A DNA stretch of 64,000 nt from Thiohalophilus thiocyanatoxydans (lineage in GTDB: Bacteria > Pseudomonadota > Gammaproteobacteria > UBA6429 > Thiohalophilaceae). The position numbers and the translations under genes were made by a program. This document shows positions 1 to 11,864 of this stretch, piece after piece (the stretch's first letter is position 1; every line of letters begins with the position of its first letter). The stretch spans positions 434,001-498,000 of the forward strand of contig NZ_SOQX01000002.1 in NCBI RefSeq assembly GCF_004366735.1. The letters are read 5' to 3'. The notes under the pieces are model-generated. The model was not told the DNA's origin, made no database searches, and was given only the letters and a program-made list of their open reading frames with translations.

Positions 1-30
1 GTAACCAGTAAGGCGCGCTCATGGTCGCAA

Positions 31-1179
31 TTAATCGGTTTGTTTAAAGGGTGAATGATCCTGCAATTCGTCGATGTAGTCTTCCACGGCCTCGCGCTCA
101 TGATCAAGATAGCGGATCAGCCCCTCGCGGAACCCCTCATGGGCGATCCAGTGGGCCGACCAGGTCGGGGTCGGTAAAAATCCGCGACTGATCTTGTGTT
201 CACCCTGGGCACCGGGCTCGAACCGTTGCAGTCCATGTTCGATACAGTAGTCGAGACCCTGGTAATAACAGGCTTCAAAATGGAGGCTGTGAAATTCCCG
301 GTTGCAGCCCCAGTGCCGCCCATACAGGGTATCGCTGCCGCGGATATTGAACGCGGCTGCTACATATTCCCCCTGGTATCGGGCCATGACCACAACCACG
401 TTATCCGGCATGCTCTGGCCGAGCTCCATAAAGAACTCGCGGGAGAGGGTGGGGATACCGCTTTTGCGTTCAAAGGTGGAGCGATAAAAGCGGTGATAAA
501 TATCCCAGTGCTGTTCGCTCATCTCGTGACCATGGCGGATCTCGATCTCGACCCCCTGTTCGGCAACCATGCGTCGCTCGCGGCGGATTTTTTTGCGCTT
601 TTGCTGGGTAAAATGGGACAGGTAATCGTCAAAATCGCGAAAGCCGTGATTCTGCCAGTGGAACTGGCAATCCAGGCGCATCAGATAGCGTGAATCATTT
701 TGAAACTGTCGCGTATCGCGTTCGTCGGTAAACAGCCAGTGCAGGGATGACATGCCGCTCTGTTGCGCATGGGCCGTTGCCGCATCGATTAGCTGTGAGG
801 CATACGTTGCATAGTCCCTGTCCGGCCGCACCAGCAGACGCGGCCCGGTCGCCGGGGTGTAGGGGATGGCAACGACCAGCTTGGGATAATAGCGCAGCCC
901 GGCCCGGTGCCAGGCATCGGCCCAGGCCCAGTCAAACACAAACTCGCCGTAGGAGTTGTCCTTGATATACATCGGCGCGGCGGCCACCGGGACGCCGTCT
1001 TCCTCGATCAGCACATATTGCGGATACCAGCCGTACAACTCACCGACCGCGTTATGCTTCTCCAGCGCGCGCAGAAATTCATACCGCACAAATGGAAAAC
1101 GCCCGTCAGAGAGGGCGTTCCATTGCTCGGCGGAAACCTCGGCGAGACTTTCCAGTATCCGGATTGTCATGTCATTCAT
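31..1179 (-). CDS. FemAB/GNAT-like N-acyltransferase (COG3146/DUF482 type)
   Basis: A 382-residue protein of the predicted N-acyltransferase family with a FemAB/GNAT-like fold. The sequence shows a Lys/Arg-rich stretch (KRKKIRRERR) near residues 193-202 and a C-terminal acyltransferase half with GRHWGCN and FEPGAQGEHK, both typical of this family. There is no signal peptide or membrane segment, so it is probably cytoplasmic. Family members are thought to transfer acyl or aminoacyl groups, but the substrate is generally unknown. The ATG at 1179 is used; a second in-frame Met lies three codons in. It stands alone on the minus strand, with an inverted repeat upstream. The family call is firm and the reaction is not. 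Confidence 0.8.
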   Translation of the reverse strand: MNDMTIRILESLAEVSAEQWNALSDGRFPFVRYEFLRALEKHNAVGELYGWYPQYVLIEEDGVPVAAAPMYIKDNSYGEFVFDWAWADAWHRAGLRYYPKLVVAIPYTPATGPRLLVRPDRDYATYASQLIDAATAHAQQSGMSSLHWLFTDERDTRQFQNDSRYLMRLDCQFHWQNHGFRDFDDYLSHFTQQKRKKIRRERRMVAEQGVEIEIRHGHEMSEQHWDIYHRFYRSTFERKSGIPTLSREFFMELGQSMPDNVVVVMARYQGEYVAAAFNIRGSDTLYGRHWGCNREFHSLHFEACYYQGLDYCIEHGLQRFEPGAQGEHKISRGFLPTPTWSAHWIAHEGFREGLIRYLDHEREAVEDYIDELQDHSPFKQTD

Positions 1180-1197
1180 TTTTTGAGTTCAATGGGA

Positions 1198-1370
1198 ATA
1201 TATCGCAGAGGACGCGGAGGCGCAGAGTCGCGGAGTTTTATTAATTTGTACAAATTATTGCTGTCTGTCGACATCATTGAACTGCTTTGTTTACAGAATA
1301 TGTGCTGAACAGATTTAACAAAATGTTTTCTCTGCGTCTCCGCGCCTCCGCGTCCTCCGCGTTATTTCCC
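1198..1370. repeat. Inverted repeat, family C (GCAGAGGACGCGGAG type)
   Basis: The left arm at about 1203-1236 is rich in CGCAGAGGACGCGGAGGC and the right arm at about 1327-1361 carries its approximate reverse complement (GCGCCTCCGCGTCCTCCGCG). They enclose about 90 bp of AT-rich sequence. Related arms occur at 14262-14455, 41668-41835 and 43393-43572, so this is a dispersed family. It could form a long hairpin between the acyltransferase gene and trxB. Confidence 0.75.
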
Positions 1371-1390
1371 AGAGCGTCAGCTATTGCCCG

Positions 1391-2353
<963 letters not shown>

Positions 2354-2572
2354 TTAGACTCCGGAGGCAAAATTGGATTGTTCTTCGATTTCCTAAACAG
2401 ACAGTCGAAACCGGTACAGGTTCAGCTTGTCGAAGGGTGCAATAGCACAGGATCACTGTTCCGGAAGGGCACATCAGGGACGCTGCTCCGCGAAGAGCGC
2501 GATGATGCGATATGCGGTTTTTCGGAACCCCGCTTAGTCTACGGAATGCCGGCTGGAGGGTAAAGGCGCAAC

Positions 2573-3625
2573 ATGAAGATCGGGATACCCCTTGAAATCA
2601 AGGCCCGGGAAGGGCGGGTCGCTCTCATTCCGGATGCGGTGGCCGAACTCGTTCGCCATCGGCATACAGTCTTTGTCGAACACAATGCGGGCCGCTGCAG
2701 CGGTTATACGGACGAGGCGTATCGTCAGGCCGGGGCGCAGATCATTGACAGCGCGGACGAGCTGTATGCTGCCGCGCAACTGATCGTCAAGGTCAAGGAG
2801 CCCCAGCCGGCGGAACTGGCGCTGTTGCGCCCGGATCATCTGCTGTTTTCCTACCTCCATCTGGCGGCCGAACCGGAACTGACCCGCGCCCTGCAGGAGA
2901 TTGGCCTGACCGCGGTCGCTTTTGAGACGGTCAGCGAGAGCGGGACGCTGCCGCTGCTGGCACCGATGAGCGACATCGCCGGGCGGATTGCCAGTCAGAC
3001 CGGCAGTAACCTGCTCTATCAGCATCACGGCGGCCGGGGCGTGCTGCTGGGCGGCGTGCCGGCCACCGAGCGGGGCCAGGTGGTGATTCTCGGCGCCGGC
3101 GTGGCCGGCACCAGCGCGGCGCGCATGGCGGCGGGGATGGGCGCGCAGGTCACCGTGTTCGACCGCAATCCGGACAAGCTGCAGCAGGCCCGGCTTATCG
3201 GCCCCAATGTCACCGGGCGCCACGCCTTTGCCAGCGCCATCGAGACGGCGGTGCAGCACGCGGATCTGCTCATCGGCGCGATACTGATTCCCGGGGCGAG
3301 AGCGCCGCACCTGGTGTCGGCCGAGACGGTCCGCCGGATGCCCCAGGGCAGCGTGATTATCGACATTTCGGTGGATCAGGGCGGCTGTATCGAAACCACC
3401 CGGCCTACCAGCTATGAGGCCCCCACCTTCCTCTGGGAGGATGTGGTTCACTACGGGGTGACCAACATGCCGGGCGCGGTTCCCAGAACCGCCTCGCAAG
3501 CGTTGTCTGCGCCATTGCTTCCCTATATCCTGCGACTGGCCGAACCGGGCTGGGAGGCGCAGCCGGCGCTGGCCGCCGGGATCAATGTCCGCGCCGGTGA
3601 GCTGCTGCTGGCCGCCTTGCAATAG
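2573..3625 (+). CDS. ald: Alanine dehydrogenase
   Basis: NAD-dependent L-alanine dehydrogenase, interconverting alanine and pyruvate plus ammonia. The 350 residues begin with [15 protein letters not shown]. Arg15, Lys75 and His96 fall at the positions known to bind pyruvate in this family. A Rossmann motif [17 protein letters not shown] begins near residue 174. The gene occupies the slot between trxB and ftsK that lrp holds in enterobacteria. It probably serves alanine catabolism or nitrogen balance. The ATG at 2573 aligns with the family N-terminus. Confidence 0.94.
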   Translation: MKIGIPLEIKAREGRVALIPDAVAELVRHRHTVFVEHNAGRCSGYTDEAYRQAGAQIIDSADELYAAAQLIVKVKEPQPAELALLRPDHLLFSYLHLAAEPELTRALQEIGLTAVAFETVSESGTLPLLAPMSDIAGRIASQTGSNLLYQHHGGRGVLLGGVPATERGQVVILGAGVAGTSAARMAAGMGAQVTVFDRNPDKLQQARLIGPNVTGRHAFASAIETAVQHADLLIGAILIPGARAPHLVSAETVRRMPQGSVIIDISVDQGGCIETTRPTSYEAPTFLWEDVVHYGVTNMPGAVPRTASQALSAPLLPYILRLAEPGWEAQPALAAGINVRAGELLLAALQ

Positions 3626-3694
3626 CATTCTTGTATTGCATATATCCTTTTAATTTAGTAACTTATAATACCTTTTTCATAAAGAAGATAAACT

Positions 3695-6010
3695 TTGCCC
3701 CAGGCCAAGAAAACAGCCGCCGAAGCCAAGAGTCCGCCGCTGGCCGGCCACCTGCAGCGTGCGCTCAAAGAGGGCGCCCTGTATGTGTTCGGCTTTACCG
3801 CGCTCTACTTTCTGCTGGCGCTGTACAGTTACCACCCCACCGATCCGGGCTGGTCGCACAGCGGCGGGGTACACTCGCGCATTGCCAATCTCGGCGGACC
3901 GGCCGGCGCCTGGCTGGCCGATGTCTTTTTGACGCTGTTCGGCTATCTCGCCTATCTGTTTCCGTTCATGGTCGCCTATGCCGGCTGGCGTCTGTACCGG
4001 GATCGACGCAATGTCCAGCCGTTCGATATCCGGGGACTGGGCCTGCGCGTGGGCGGCTTTCTGCTGACCCTGGTGGCCGGTTGCGGCCTGGCGGCGCTGC
4101 ACGATGTGGGCGGTCTGAGTTCCCTGCCGGCCAACAGCGGCGGCATCCTGGGGGAATATGTCGCGGTCAATATGATCGGGGCCTTCAGCTTTCTCGGCGG
4201 GACCCTGTTGCTGCTGGCGCTGTTTCTGAGCGGGGTGACGCTGTTTACCCATCTCTCCTGGCTCTGGCTGATGGACGGTCTCGGGGCGTTGACCCTGCGG
4301 GGGCTGTACAGGGTGCGCGCGGCATTCACCCGGCTGCTGGAGCGGCTGCAGGCGTATCGTGCGCGTAAACAACATCAACAGCAGTTTGTCTCCAAGGTCG
4401 AAAAGCAAAAGGACAAGGAGGCCAAACGGATTCCCCCGGTGATCCAGCGGGAAGAGAAACCGGCGGCGCCGAGCAAGCGCGTCGAGCGCGAACGTCAGGT
4501 GCCGTTGTTTACCAGTGATCAGGACGGGGCGCTGCCGCCGTTGTCGCTGCTGGATGACGTCAAACCCGACGAGCGTAACGAGATCTCCGAAGAGGCCCTG
4601 CAGGCGATGGGCCGCCAGGTCGAGCTCAAGTTGCAGGATTTCGGCATCGAGGGGGAGGTGGTGGCGGTCCATCCCGGGCCGGTGATCACCCGTTTCGAGC
4701 TGCAGCCGGCGGCCGGGGTCAAGGTCAACCAGATCACCAACCTGGCCAAGGATCTGGCCCGCTCCCTGTCGGCGATCAGCGTGCGGGTGGTCGAGGTGAT
4801 TCCGGGCAAGACCACGGTCGGGCTGGAGATCCCCAACCAGCAGCGCGAAGTGGTGCGCCTCAGCGACACCCTCAAGGCGCCCGAATTCGCCGATGCCAAA
4901 TCCCCGCTGACCCTGGCGCTGGGCAAGGATATCAGCGGCAACCCCACGGTCGCGGATCTGGCCCGCATGCCCCATCTGCTGGTGGCCGGGACCACCGGCG
5001 CGGGCAAATCGGTGGCCCTCAACGGCATGATCCTGAGCCTGCTCTACAACGCCAGCCCCAAGGATGTGCGGCTGATCCTGATCGATCCCAAGATGCTCGA
5101 GCTGTCGGTCTATGACGGGATTCCGCATCTGCTGGCGCCGGTGGTCACCGATATGAAAGAGGCCGCCAATGCGCTGCGCTGGTGTGTGGCGGAGATGGAT
5201 CAACGTTACCGGCTGATGTCGGCGCTCAAGGTACGCAACATCGCCGGCTTCAATCGCAAGGTGCGCGAGGCCAAAGAGGCGGGGCAACCGATCCTCGATC
5301 CCCTGCACCCGGCCGACTCCGAGCTGGAAGCGCAGGAACTGCAACCCATGCCGTATATCGTGGTGGTGGTGGATGAGCTGGCCGACATGATGATGGTGGT
5401 CGGTAAAAAAGTCGAAGAGCTGATCGCCCGCCTGGCGCAAAAAGCCCGCGCCTCGGGCATTCACCTGATTCTGGCGACCCAGCGCCCGTCGGTCGATGTG
5501 TTGACCGGCCTGATCAAATCCAACATTCCGACGCGAATTGCCTTTCAGGTTTCCTCGCGTATCGATTCACGCACCATTCTCGATCAGATGGGTGCCGAAC
5601 AGCTGCTGGGCCACGGCGACATGTTGTACCTGCCGCCGGGCGCCGGCTTGCCGGTACGCATTCACGGCGCCTTCGTGGACGATCATGAAGTGCATAACGT
5701 GGTCGACAATCTGAAGAAAAGCGGTCAGCCCCAGTATCTTGATGAAGTGCTCAACGGGCCGCCCGACACCGGCGGCGGTGCCGGCGGCAATGGCGGTGAT
5801 GACGCCGAAGCCGACCCGCTCTATGATGAGGCGGTCCAGATCGTCACCGAAACCCGCCGCGCCTCGATCTCCGGGGTACAACGTCGCCTGCGTATCGGCT
5901 ATAACCGGGCCGCGCGCCTGGTCGAGGCCATGGAACAGGCCGGGGTGGTCGGGCCGCTGGAATCCAACGGCAACCGCGATGTGCTGGCACCACCACCGCC
6001 CAAGGAGTGA
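3695..6010 (+). CDS. ftsK: DNA translocase FtsK
   Basis: FtsK is a septum-anchored DNA pump that clears and unlinks chromosome termini at division. The 771 residues begin with a membrane domain of several hydrophobic helices (roughly residues 25-190). A charged linker of about 100 residues follows, shorter than the E. coli one. The motor has a Walker A TTGAGKS near residue 433 and a Walker [12 protein letters not shown] near 556. A C-terminal winged-helix gamma domain ([13 protein letters not shown] onward, about 704-755) would read KOPS sequences. The best start is TTG at 3695, because no suitable ATG precedes the first helix. An AT-rich stretch with TATAAT at 3664-3669 lies just upstream as a possible -10. 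Confidence 0.96.
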   Translation: MPQAKKTAAEAKSPPLAGHLQRALKEGALYVFGFTALYFLLALYSYHPTDPGWSHSGGVHSRIANLGGPAGAWLADVFLTLFGYLAYLFPFMVAYAGWRLYRDRRNVQPFDIRGLGLRVGGFLLTLVAGCGLAALHDVGGLSSLPANSGGILGEYVAVNMIGAFSFLGGTLLLLALFLSGVTLFTHLSWLWLMDGLGALTLRGLYRVRAAFTRLLERLQAYRARKQHQQQFVSKVEKQKDKEAKRIPPVIQREEKPAAPSKRVERERQVPLFTSDQDGALPPLSLLDDVKPDERNEISEEALQAMGRQVELKLQDFGIEGEVVAVHPGPVITRFELQPAAGVKVNQITNLAKDLARSLSAISVRVVEVIPGKTTVGLEIPNQQREVVRLSDTLKAPEFADAKSPLTLALGKDISGNPTVADLARMPHLLVAGTTGAGKSVALNGMILSLLYNASPKDVRLILIDPKMLELSVYDGIPHLLAPVVTDMKEAANALRWCVAEMDQRYRLMSALKVRNIAGFNRKVREAKEAGQPILDPLHPADSELEAQELQPMPYIVVVVDELADMMMVVGKKVEELIARLAQKARASGIHLILATQRPSVDVLTGLIKSNIPTRIAFQVSSRIDSRTILDQMGAEQLLGHGDMLYLPPGAGLPVRIHGAFVDDHEVHNVVDNLKKSGQPQYLDEVLNGPPDTGGGAGGNGGDDAEADPLYDEAVQIVTETRRASISGVQRRLRIGYNRAARLVEAMEQAGVVGPLESNGNRDVLAPPPPKE

Positions 6011-6193
6011 GGGCGTCAGGGCGAGAGAGAGTGAGAGGGGAAGAGCGAGACTGCGCGAGAGGGTGAGAACGTGAGATCGTGAGGGCGTGAAATCGTGAGA
6101 GCGGAAATCGGAAAATCATGATGTAATCTCGCGCGCTGACGCCCTGACGCCCTGACGCACTAACGACCTAACGACCTAACAGAGATACAACAC
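6011..6193. repeat. Low-complexity direct and inverted repeats between ftsK and lolA
   Basis: The spacer is built from short near-tandem units. GTGAG/CGTGA-type units fill about 6030-6100, a 9-bp CTGACGCCC unit is repeated near 6138-6160, and CTAACGAC-type units follow at about 6160-6180. GCGTCAGGGCG just after the ftsK stop is the exact reverse complement of CGCCCTGACGC near 6140-6160, so a stem could close across the whole spacer. No gene is seen in it. Confidence 0.7.
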
Positions 6194-6808
6194 ATGCCAA
6201 CCCGTTTATTACTACTTATTATTGCCGGCCTCATGTCCTGGACCAACGCCCAGGCGGCGCCGACTATCGAGGACTATTTCGGTAACCTCGACAGTTTCGA
6301 AGCGGACTTTGTACAGCGCCTGTTCAATGCCGAGCAGGAACTGCAGGAAGAGAGCAGCGGGGTGATCAAAATCCAGCGCCCGGATCGCTTCTATCTGCAA
6401 TACCGCGAGCCCTATGAACAGCTTTATATTGCCGATGGAAAACGGCTCTGGTCTTATGATGCCGATCTGGAACAGGTCATTGTCAAACAGCAACAGAATC
6501 TGTTGCGCGATACGCCGGCGATGATTTTAAGTAACCCGCAACAGCTGCAACGCCAGTACGAGACAGACCAATATCGTAGTGACGATAATAACCTGATCTG
6601 GTTTCGCCTGACGCCCAAAAGTTCAGAGAACCAGTTCGATGAGGTCCAGTTGGGGTTTGACGAGACGCAGATCCGGATTATGGAATTGAAAGACGGTTTC
6701 GGGCGCATCACCCGGCTGGAATTTGACGATATCCGGCGTAACCCGGGGTTCTCCGCCGAAACATTCCGTTTTACCCCCCCTGAGGGGGTGGATGTCATCG
6801 AGCAGTAG
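6194..6808 (+). CDS. lolA: Outer-membrane lipoprotein carrier protein LolA
   Basis: LolA is the periplasmic chaperone that carries mature lipoproteins from the LolCDE complex to LolB at the outer membrane. The 204-residue protein starts with a classic signal peptide (MPTRLLLLIIAGLMSWTNAQA, cleaved after AQA). The mature part has the LolA pattern, including FEADFVQ, GVIKIQRPDRF and DGKRLWSYDADLEQV. Its place directly after ftsK and before rarA is conserved in gammaproteobacteria. No separate promoter was recognised, and the repeat-rich spacer separates it from ftsK. Confidence 0.95.
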   Translation: MPTRLLLLIIAGLMSWTNAQAAPTIEDYFGNLDSFEADFVQRLFNAEQELQEESSGVIKIQRPDRFYLQYREPYEQLYIADGKRLWSYDADLEQVIVKQQQNLLRDTPAMILSNPQQLQRQYETDQYRSDDNNLIWFRLTPKSSENQFDEVQLGFDETQIRIMELKDGFGRITRLEFDDIRRNPGFSAETFRFTPPEGVDVIEQ

Positions 6809-6997
6809 CCTCGTTGCTATACTGCGGTGTAATAACCTGCTCATCACGACGACAGCGGGTAGGCTGACTGGATCGGACATGGTCATGAAATACGGATCGC
6901 GTATGTATTCCGCTGGGCCGGGTGAATTCGGTACGCCAGGGGGCAGATCCACGAAGCCCATTATGCGTTTGAATACCCGGCAACGAGCCTGATTAGA

Positions 6998-8365
6998 ATG
7001 TCCGATACACCCGACATGTTTAATACCGCCAGCGACGCCGGGCAGGAGAGTGGCGAACTGGCCTGGCGCCCGCTGGCTGATCGCATGCGCCCGCGCACTC
7101 TGGATGAAATCGCCGGTCAGTCGCACCTGCTGGGTGAGAACAAACCGTTACGTCAGGCCATCGAATCGGGCAAGCTGCATTCAATGATTTTCTGGGGACC
7201 GCCCGGCACCGGCAAGACGACCCTGGCGCGGATGATCGCCCGCTATTGCGATGCCGAATTTCTCAGCATCTCCGCGGTGTTGTCGGGGGTCAAGGAGATC
7301 CGTGCCGCCATTGCCCATGCCCAGGAAGTACAGCAACAACAGAACCGGCCCAGTATCCTGTTTGTCGATGAGGTACATCGGTTTAACAAATCCCAGCAGG
7401 ATGCCTTTTTGCCCTATGTGGAAAACGGTACCGTCACGTTCATCGGTGCCACCACCGAAAATCCTTCCTTTGAACTGAACAACGCCCTGTTATCCCGCGC
7501 CCGGGTCTATGTACTCAAGGCGCTCGACAGTGACGATATTCTGCAGGTGATTCAACGGGCGTTGAGCGATCCGCAACGCGGGCTGGCGCAATTGCAGCTG
7601 GAGATCGCCCCCGAACTGCTCCAGCGACTGGCCGAGGCCGCCGATGGCGATGCCCGGCGCGCACTCAATCTACTGGAGATTGCCACCGAGCTGGCCGAGG
7701 AAGAGGAGGGCCGCGCCCGGATCACGGAGCAGACCCTGGCCGAAGTGCTGGGCAGCGGCCTGCGCCGTTTCGACAAGCAGGGCGAGGCGTTTTACGATCA
7801 GATCTCGGCGCTGCACAAATCCGTACGCGGTTCGGATCCGGACGCCGCGTTGTACTGGTTCGTGCGCATGATCGACGGGGGCTGTGATCCGCTTTACATT
7901 GCGCGGCGTGTCGTGCGCATGGCGAGCGAGGATATCGGCAATGCCGATCCGCGGGCACTGACGATCGCGCTGCACGCCTGGGATGTTCAGGATCGGCTCG
8001 GCAGTCCCGAAGGCGAACTGACCATCGCCCAGGCGGTGATCTATATGGCCTGCGCGCCCAAGAGCAATGCCGTCTATACCGCCTTCAACCAGGCCCGGGC
8101 GGATGTCCAGCAGGCCGGTTCGGACGAAGTCCCCATTCATCTGCGCAACGCGCCGACCCGGCTGATGAAAGAGCTGGGTTACGGCAAGGCTTATCGTTAC
8201 GCCCATGATGAACCCGAAGCCTATGCCGCCGGCGAGACCTATTTTCCCGAAAGTTTCGGCGAGCGACGCTATTATTACCCGGTGGATCGCGGCCTGGAGA
8301 TCAAGATCGCCGAGAAACTGGCCCACCTGCGCGATCTGGATAAAAAAGCCCGGGGTTCGGAGTGA
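6998..8365 (+). CDS. rarA: Replication-associated recombination protein A (RarA/MgsA)
   Basis: RarA is an AAA+ ATPase related to clamp loaders and acts at stalled replication forks. The 455 residues carry a Walker A GPPGTGKTT near residues 67-75, a Walker B ILFVDEVHRFNK near 121-132, a sensor GATTENPSFE near 148-157, and an arginine-finger region with LLSRARVYVL. The C-terminal tetramerisation part includes DGGCDPLYIARRVVRMASEDIG. Start at ATG 6998. A 189-bp spacer without a recognisable gene or structured RNA separates it from lolA. Confidence 0.95.
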   Translation: MSDTPDMFNTASDAGQESGELAWRPLADRMRPRTLDEIAGQSHLLGENKPLRQAIESGKLHSMIFWGPPGTGKTTLARMIARYCDAEFLSISAVLSGVKEIRAAIAHAQEVQQQQNRPSILFVDEVHRFNKSQQDAFLPYVENGTVTFIGATTENPSFELNNALLSRARVYVLKALDSDDILQVIQRALSDPQRGLAQLQLEIAPELLQRLAEAADGDARRALNLLEIATELAEEEEGRARITEQTLAEVLGSGLRRFDKQGEAFYDQISALHKSVRGSDPDAALYWFVRMIDGGCDPLYIARRVVRMASEDIGNADPRALTIALHAWDVQDRLGSPEGELTIAQAVIYMACAPKSNAVYTAFNQARADVQQAGSDEVPIHLRNAPTRLMKELGYGKAYRYAHDEPEAYAAGETYFPESFGERRYYYPVDRGLEIKIAEKLAHLRDLDKKARGSE

Positions 8366-8557
8366 GTGTGGTGAAGCGTTCAGTGCAGGCTAACCACCGA
8401 ACCCACCGAAAAATGAATAGACAATACGGATCGACTTTTAAAGTGGCGTCAGTGGATTCGGTGTGTTCAGTAGTGCATGGCAAGAAGGCGCAATATCGTT
8501 TTTGCCGGGCTGTCGGATTTTGATTATCATGTACCTTTGTTGATCAGGGATTAATCG

Positions 8558-8932
8558 GTGCTTCAGATTCTCGCCATTGCCGTGGGCGGCGCCATCGGTT
8601 CGGTGCTGCGCTTTACGCTCTCCGGCGGGGTACATCAGCTGTTGGGCCGGGAGTTTCCTTACGGGACGCTCAGCGTCAATGTACTGGGATCCCTGTTAAT
8701 GGGGTTTCTGTATATTGTCTTGCTGGAGCGGGCCAGTCTCGGTGCCGAATGGCGCGCCTTGCTACTGATCGGATTGCTCGGGGCGTTTACCACGTTTTCG
8801 ACCTTTTCCCTGGAAACCCTGAATCTGATCGAAAGTGGCGCGCTGATTAAAGCGGGGATGAACATCCTGCTCAGTGTCACGCTCTGTCTGTTGGCCGCTT
8901 GGGTGGGCATGTTGGGAGGACGTCAATTATGA
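8558..8932 (+). CDS. crcB: Fluoride ion channel CrcB/Fluc
   Basis: CrcB is a small dual-topology membrane channel that exports fluoride. The 124 residues contain four predicted helices, the N-terminal GGAIGSVLRF and the TTFSTFSLE motif with the Phe and Thr/Ser residues of the fluoride path. The start is GTG at 8558. The stop overlaps the next gene as ATGA. No fluoride riboswitch was recognised in the 190 bp upstream. Confidence 0.93.
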   Translation: MLQILAIAVGGAIGSVLRFTLSGGVHQLLGREFPYGTLSVNVLGSLLMGFLYIVLLERASLGAEWRALLLIGLLGAFTTFSTFSLETLNLIESGALIKAGMNILLSVTLCLLAAWVGMLGGRQL

Positions 8933-9237
8933 ATCAAACAGCGGTCACCATGGTCCGGATCTACCTGACCGAAGGCGAGGCCCAGCTCGATACCCTGATG
9001 CGACGTCTGCATGACTGGGAAAAGGCCAGCGGTGTCACCGTGTTTCGCGGTATCTCCGGATTTGGCGAATCAGGCGAAATACATCACTCCGGTCTGCTCG
9101 ATCTCTCGCTTAATCTGCCTGTGGTGGTGGAGTTCTTCGATACGCCCGACAAGGCCGCGGCGATCGTGGAACACCTGAATGAATTTATCAAACCCGGTCA
9201 TATCGTCATCTGGGATGCCCGGGTGAATGCCCAATAA
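8929..9237 (+). CDS. DUF190 family protein
   Basis: A 102-residue soluble protein of the DUF190 family, often coupled to crcB. Typical motifs are VRIYLTEGEA, RGISGFGESGEIH and LPVVVEFFD. The fold is thought to resemble PII-like proteins, so a regulatory role for the channel is plausible but unproven. The ATG at 8929 overlaps the crcB stop (ATGA) and follows GGGAGG. An earlier in-frame GTG would extend into crcB and is less likely. It is translationally coupled to crcB. Confidence 0.88.
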   Translation: MNQTAVTMVRIYLTEGEAQLDTLMRRLHDWEKASGVTVFRGISGFGESGEIHHSGLLDLSLNLPVVVEFFDTPDKAAAIVEHLNEFIKPGHIVIWDARVNAQ

Positions 9238-10527
<1,290 letters not shown>

Positions 10528-10534
10528 GTGGCGA

Positions 10535-10717
10535 TTATTTGACCAGAAGGATCAGCAGCACCACGAAGCCCACGACCAGGGCGATGGGGAACAGAAAGCC
10601 TTTCCAGTCCTCGGCGGAGCCCTTGGGGGCGTTGTTGAGCGCATGGCGCATGCGTGGAAAGATGAAAATCAGCATGGCACCGAGCAACACCGCCGTGGCG
10701 ATTTTTTCCCAACCCAT
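10535..10717 (-). CDS. Small two-helix membrane protein
   Basis: A 60-residue protein starting MGWEKIATAVLLGAML. Two hydrophobic helices (about residues 6-22 and 42-59) flank a short hydrophilic loop (RMRHALNNAPKGSAEDWKG). I know it only as a conserved small membrane-protein type with no function. A GGAGG-like sequence (TTAAAGGAGGCTTTC on the minus strand) precedes the ATG at good spacing, which supports translation. It sits between serS and the Bax-inhibitor-type gene. Confidence 0.7.
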   Translation of the reverse strand: MGWEKIATAVLLGAMLIFIFPRMRHALNNAPKGSAEDWKGFLFPIALVVGFVVLLILLVK

Positions 10718-10783
10718 TGAAAGCCTCCTTTAAATTCGCCCGAAGCGGTGATTTTCTCACCATTCGGGGCTTATTTCAGACCA

Positions 10784-10811
10784 AAAAAAGCCCCGAAATA
10801 TCGGGGCTTTT
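10784..10811 (-). terminator. Rho-independent terminator of the Bax-inhibitor-type gene
   Basis: Read on the minus strand, AAAAGCCCCGA-TAT-TTCGGGGCTTTTTTT forms a perfect GC-rich stem followed by a U run. It begins about 20 bp after the stop of the gene ending at 10832. Confidence 0.93.
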
Positions 10812-10831
10812 GACGTCGCCGTGGGCGGCGT

Positions 10832-11491
10832 TTATTCGTTGCCGAAGGCACCCAGCAGATGCAGCAGCGCCTGGAACATGTTCAGCAGGGAGAGGAAAAT
10901 CCCGGCCGTGGCCATGATGTAGTTGGTTTCCCCGCCATGGATGATGGAGGAGGTCTGGAACAGGATGAACCCGCTCATGATCAGCACGATGGCGGCGTTC
11001 ACGGCCAGAAACAGCGCCGGAATCTCCAGGAAGATGTTCGCCAGCGCCGCGGCCAGGACCACGAAGAAGCCGACGAACAGGAACCCCGCCAGGAAGCTGA
11101 AATCCTTGCGTGTGGTCAGCGCATAAGCGGACAGACCCAGGAAGATCACGGCGGTGCCGCCCAGCGCGGTCATGACAATCGTCGGGTTCGCGGCCAGGTA
11201 ATAGCCCACGATCGGCCCCAGACCGAAGCCCAGCAGGCCCGTGATGGCAAAAATCACCGGAATCCCGGTGGCGGAATTGGCGGTGCGCGGCAGGACGAAC
11301 CAGAGCATGACGATGCCGGCGATCGTCGCGATCAGCCCGATACCATAAGAAACCTGCGAGACCACACTGATCGCTGCCATCGCGGCACTGAAGATCAAGG
11401 TCATGGACAGCAGCGCGTAAGTATTGCGCAATACCTTGTTGGTCTCTATCGCCGACCCAATCGGCCGGGTAGCAGTGCGTTCTTGGTACAT
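10832..11491 (-). CDS. Bax inhibitor-1 / YccA family membrane protein
   Basis: A 219-residue polytopic inner-membrane protein of the BI-1/YccA family, with about seven helices. In E. coli, YccA modulates FtsH proteolysis, and other family members act as pH-sensitive calcium leaks. The family signature near the C-terminus (NIFLEIPALFLAVNAAIVL, then FLSLLNMFQALLHLLG) is clear. The ATG at 11491 is preferred over the upstream in-frame TTG at 11512 because AAGGATGG lies about 7 bp before it. A terminator follows the gene. Confidence 0.9.
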   Translation of the reverse strand: MYQERTATRPIGSAIETNKVLRNTYALLSMTLIFSAAMAAISVVSQVSYGIGLIATIAGIVMLWFVLPRTANSATGIPVIFAITGLLGFGLGPIVGYYLAANPTIVMTALGGTAVIFLGLSAYALTTRKDFSFLAGFLFVGFFVVLAAALANIFLEIPALFLAVNAAIVLIMSGFILFQTSSIIHGGETNYIMATAGIFLSLLNMFQALLHLLGAFGNE

Positions 11492-11639
11492 GTTTAACCC
11501 ATCCTTATTCAAAATTAAGCCTGACTAATGGACTACAGCATACCTGATTAGTTCCCGATATCAAGCCATATCGATCCGATTTCAAGCCCGCGCCCCTCTG
11601 GAAACTTCGCCTTTCATAGGGTATTCTTCGCCCCCTCAA

Positions 11640-11740
11640 AGCTAGTGACTAGGTGCTAGGGGCTAGTGACTAGGAAAAGCTAGTGGCCAGGTCCTAGGGA
11701 GTTAGAGACTAGGACCTAGCCCCTAGAGACTAGCAACTGT
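11640..11740. repeat. CTAG-rich tract upstream of tRNA-Ser
   Basis: About 100 bp made of variants of GCTAGTGACTAGG and CTAGGGGCTAG, with roughly a dozen CTAG tetranucleotides. Similar but shorter tracts lie at 11866-11890 and 42188-42225. CTAG is usually rare in enterobacterial-type genomes, so the cluster stands out. No gene is present. Confidence 0.75.
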
Positions 11741-11743
11741 TCT

Positions 11744-11831
11744 GGAGAGGTGGCTGAGTGGTCGAAAGCGGCGGTCTTGAAAACCGTTGACCGGCGACGG
11801 TCCGGGGGTTCGAATCCCTCCCTCTCCGCCA
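11744..11831 (+). tRNA. tRNA-Ser(UGA)
   Basis: An 88-nt class II tRNA. The acceptor GGAGAGG pairs with CCTCTCC, the anticodon loop is CTTGAAA (anticodon TGA), and the long variable arm (CGGCGACGG region) is typical of Ser. The T arm contains GGTTCGAATCC, and CCA is encoded. A terminator follows directly. Confidence 0.96.
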
Positions 11832-11834
11832 ATT

Positions 11835-11864
11835 AAAAAAGGGCCCTTAACGGGCCCTTTTTTA
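11835..11864 (+). terminator. Rho-independent terminator after tRNA-Ser
   Basis: AAAAAAGGGCCC-TTAA-CGGGCCCTTTTTT forms a near-perfect stem with A and T runs on both sides, immediately after the tRNA. Confidence 0.93.

Noticed and set aside
3677-5464. Long 595-codon open frame antisense to ftsK
   Set aside because: GC-rich antisense shadow with His/Gln/Arg-rich low-complexity translation; ftsK on the other strand is unambiguous.
6809-6997. Structured RNA (6S or SRP RNA) between lolA and rarA
   Set aside because: The 189-bp spacer does not show the SRP GGAAG tetraloop region or the 6S open-bubble architecture that I could recognise.
8366-8557. Possible fluoride riboswitch upstream of crcB
   Set aside because: I could not find the conserved crcB-motif core or its pseudoknot; only a weak ACCGAA/TTCGGT inverted repeat is visible.
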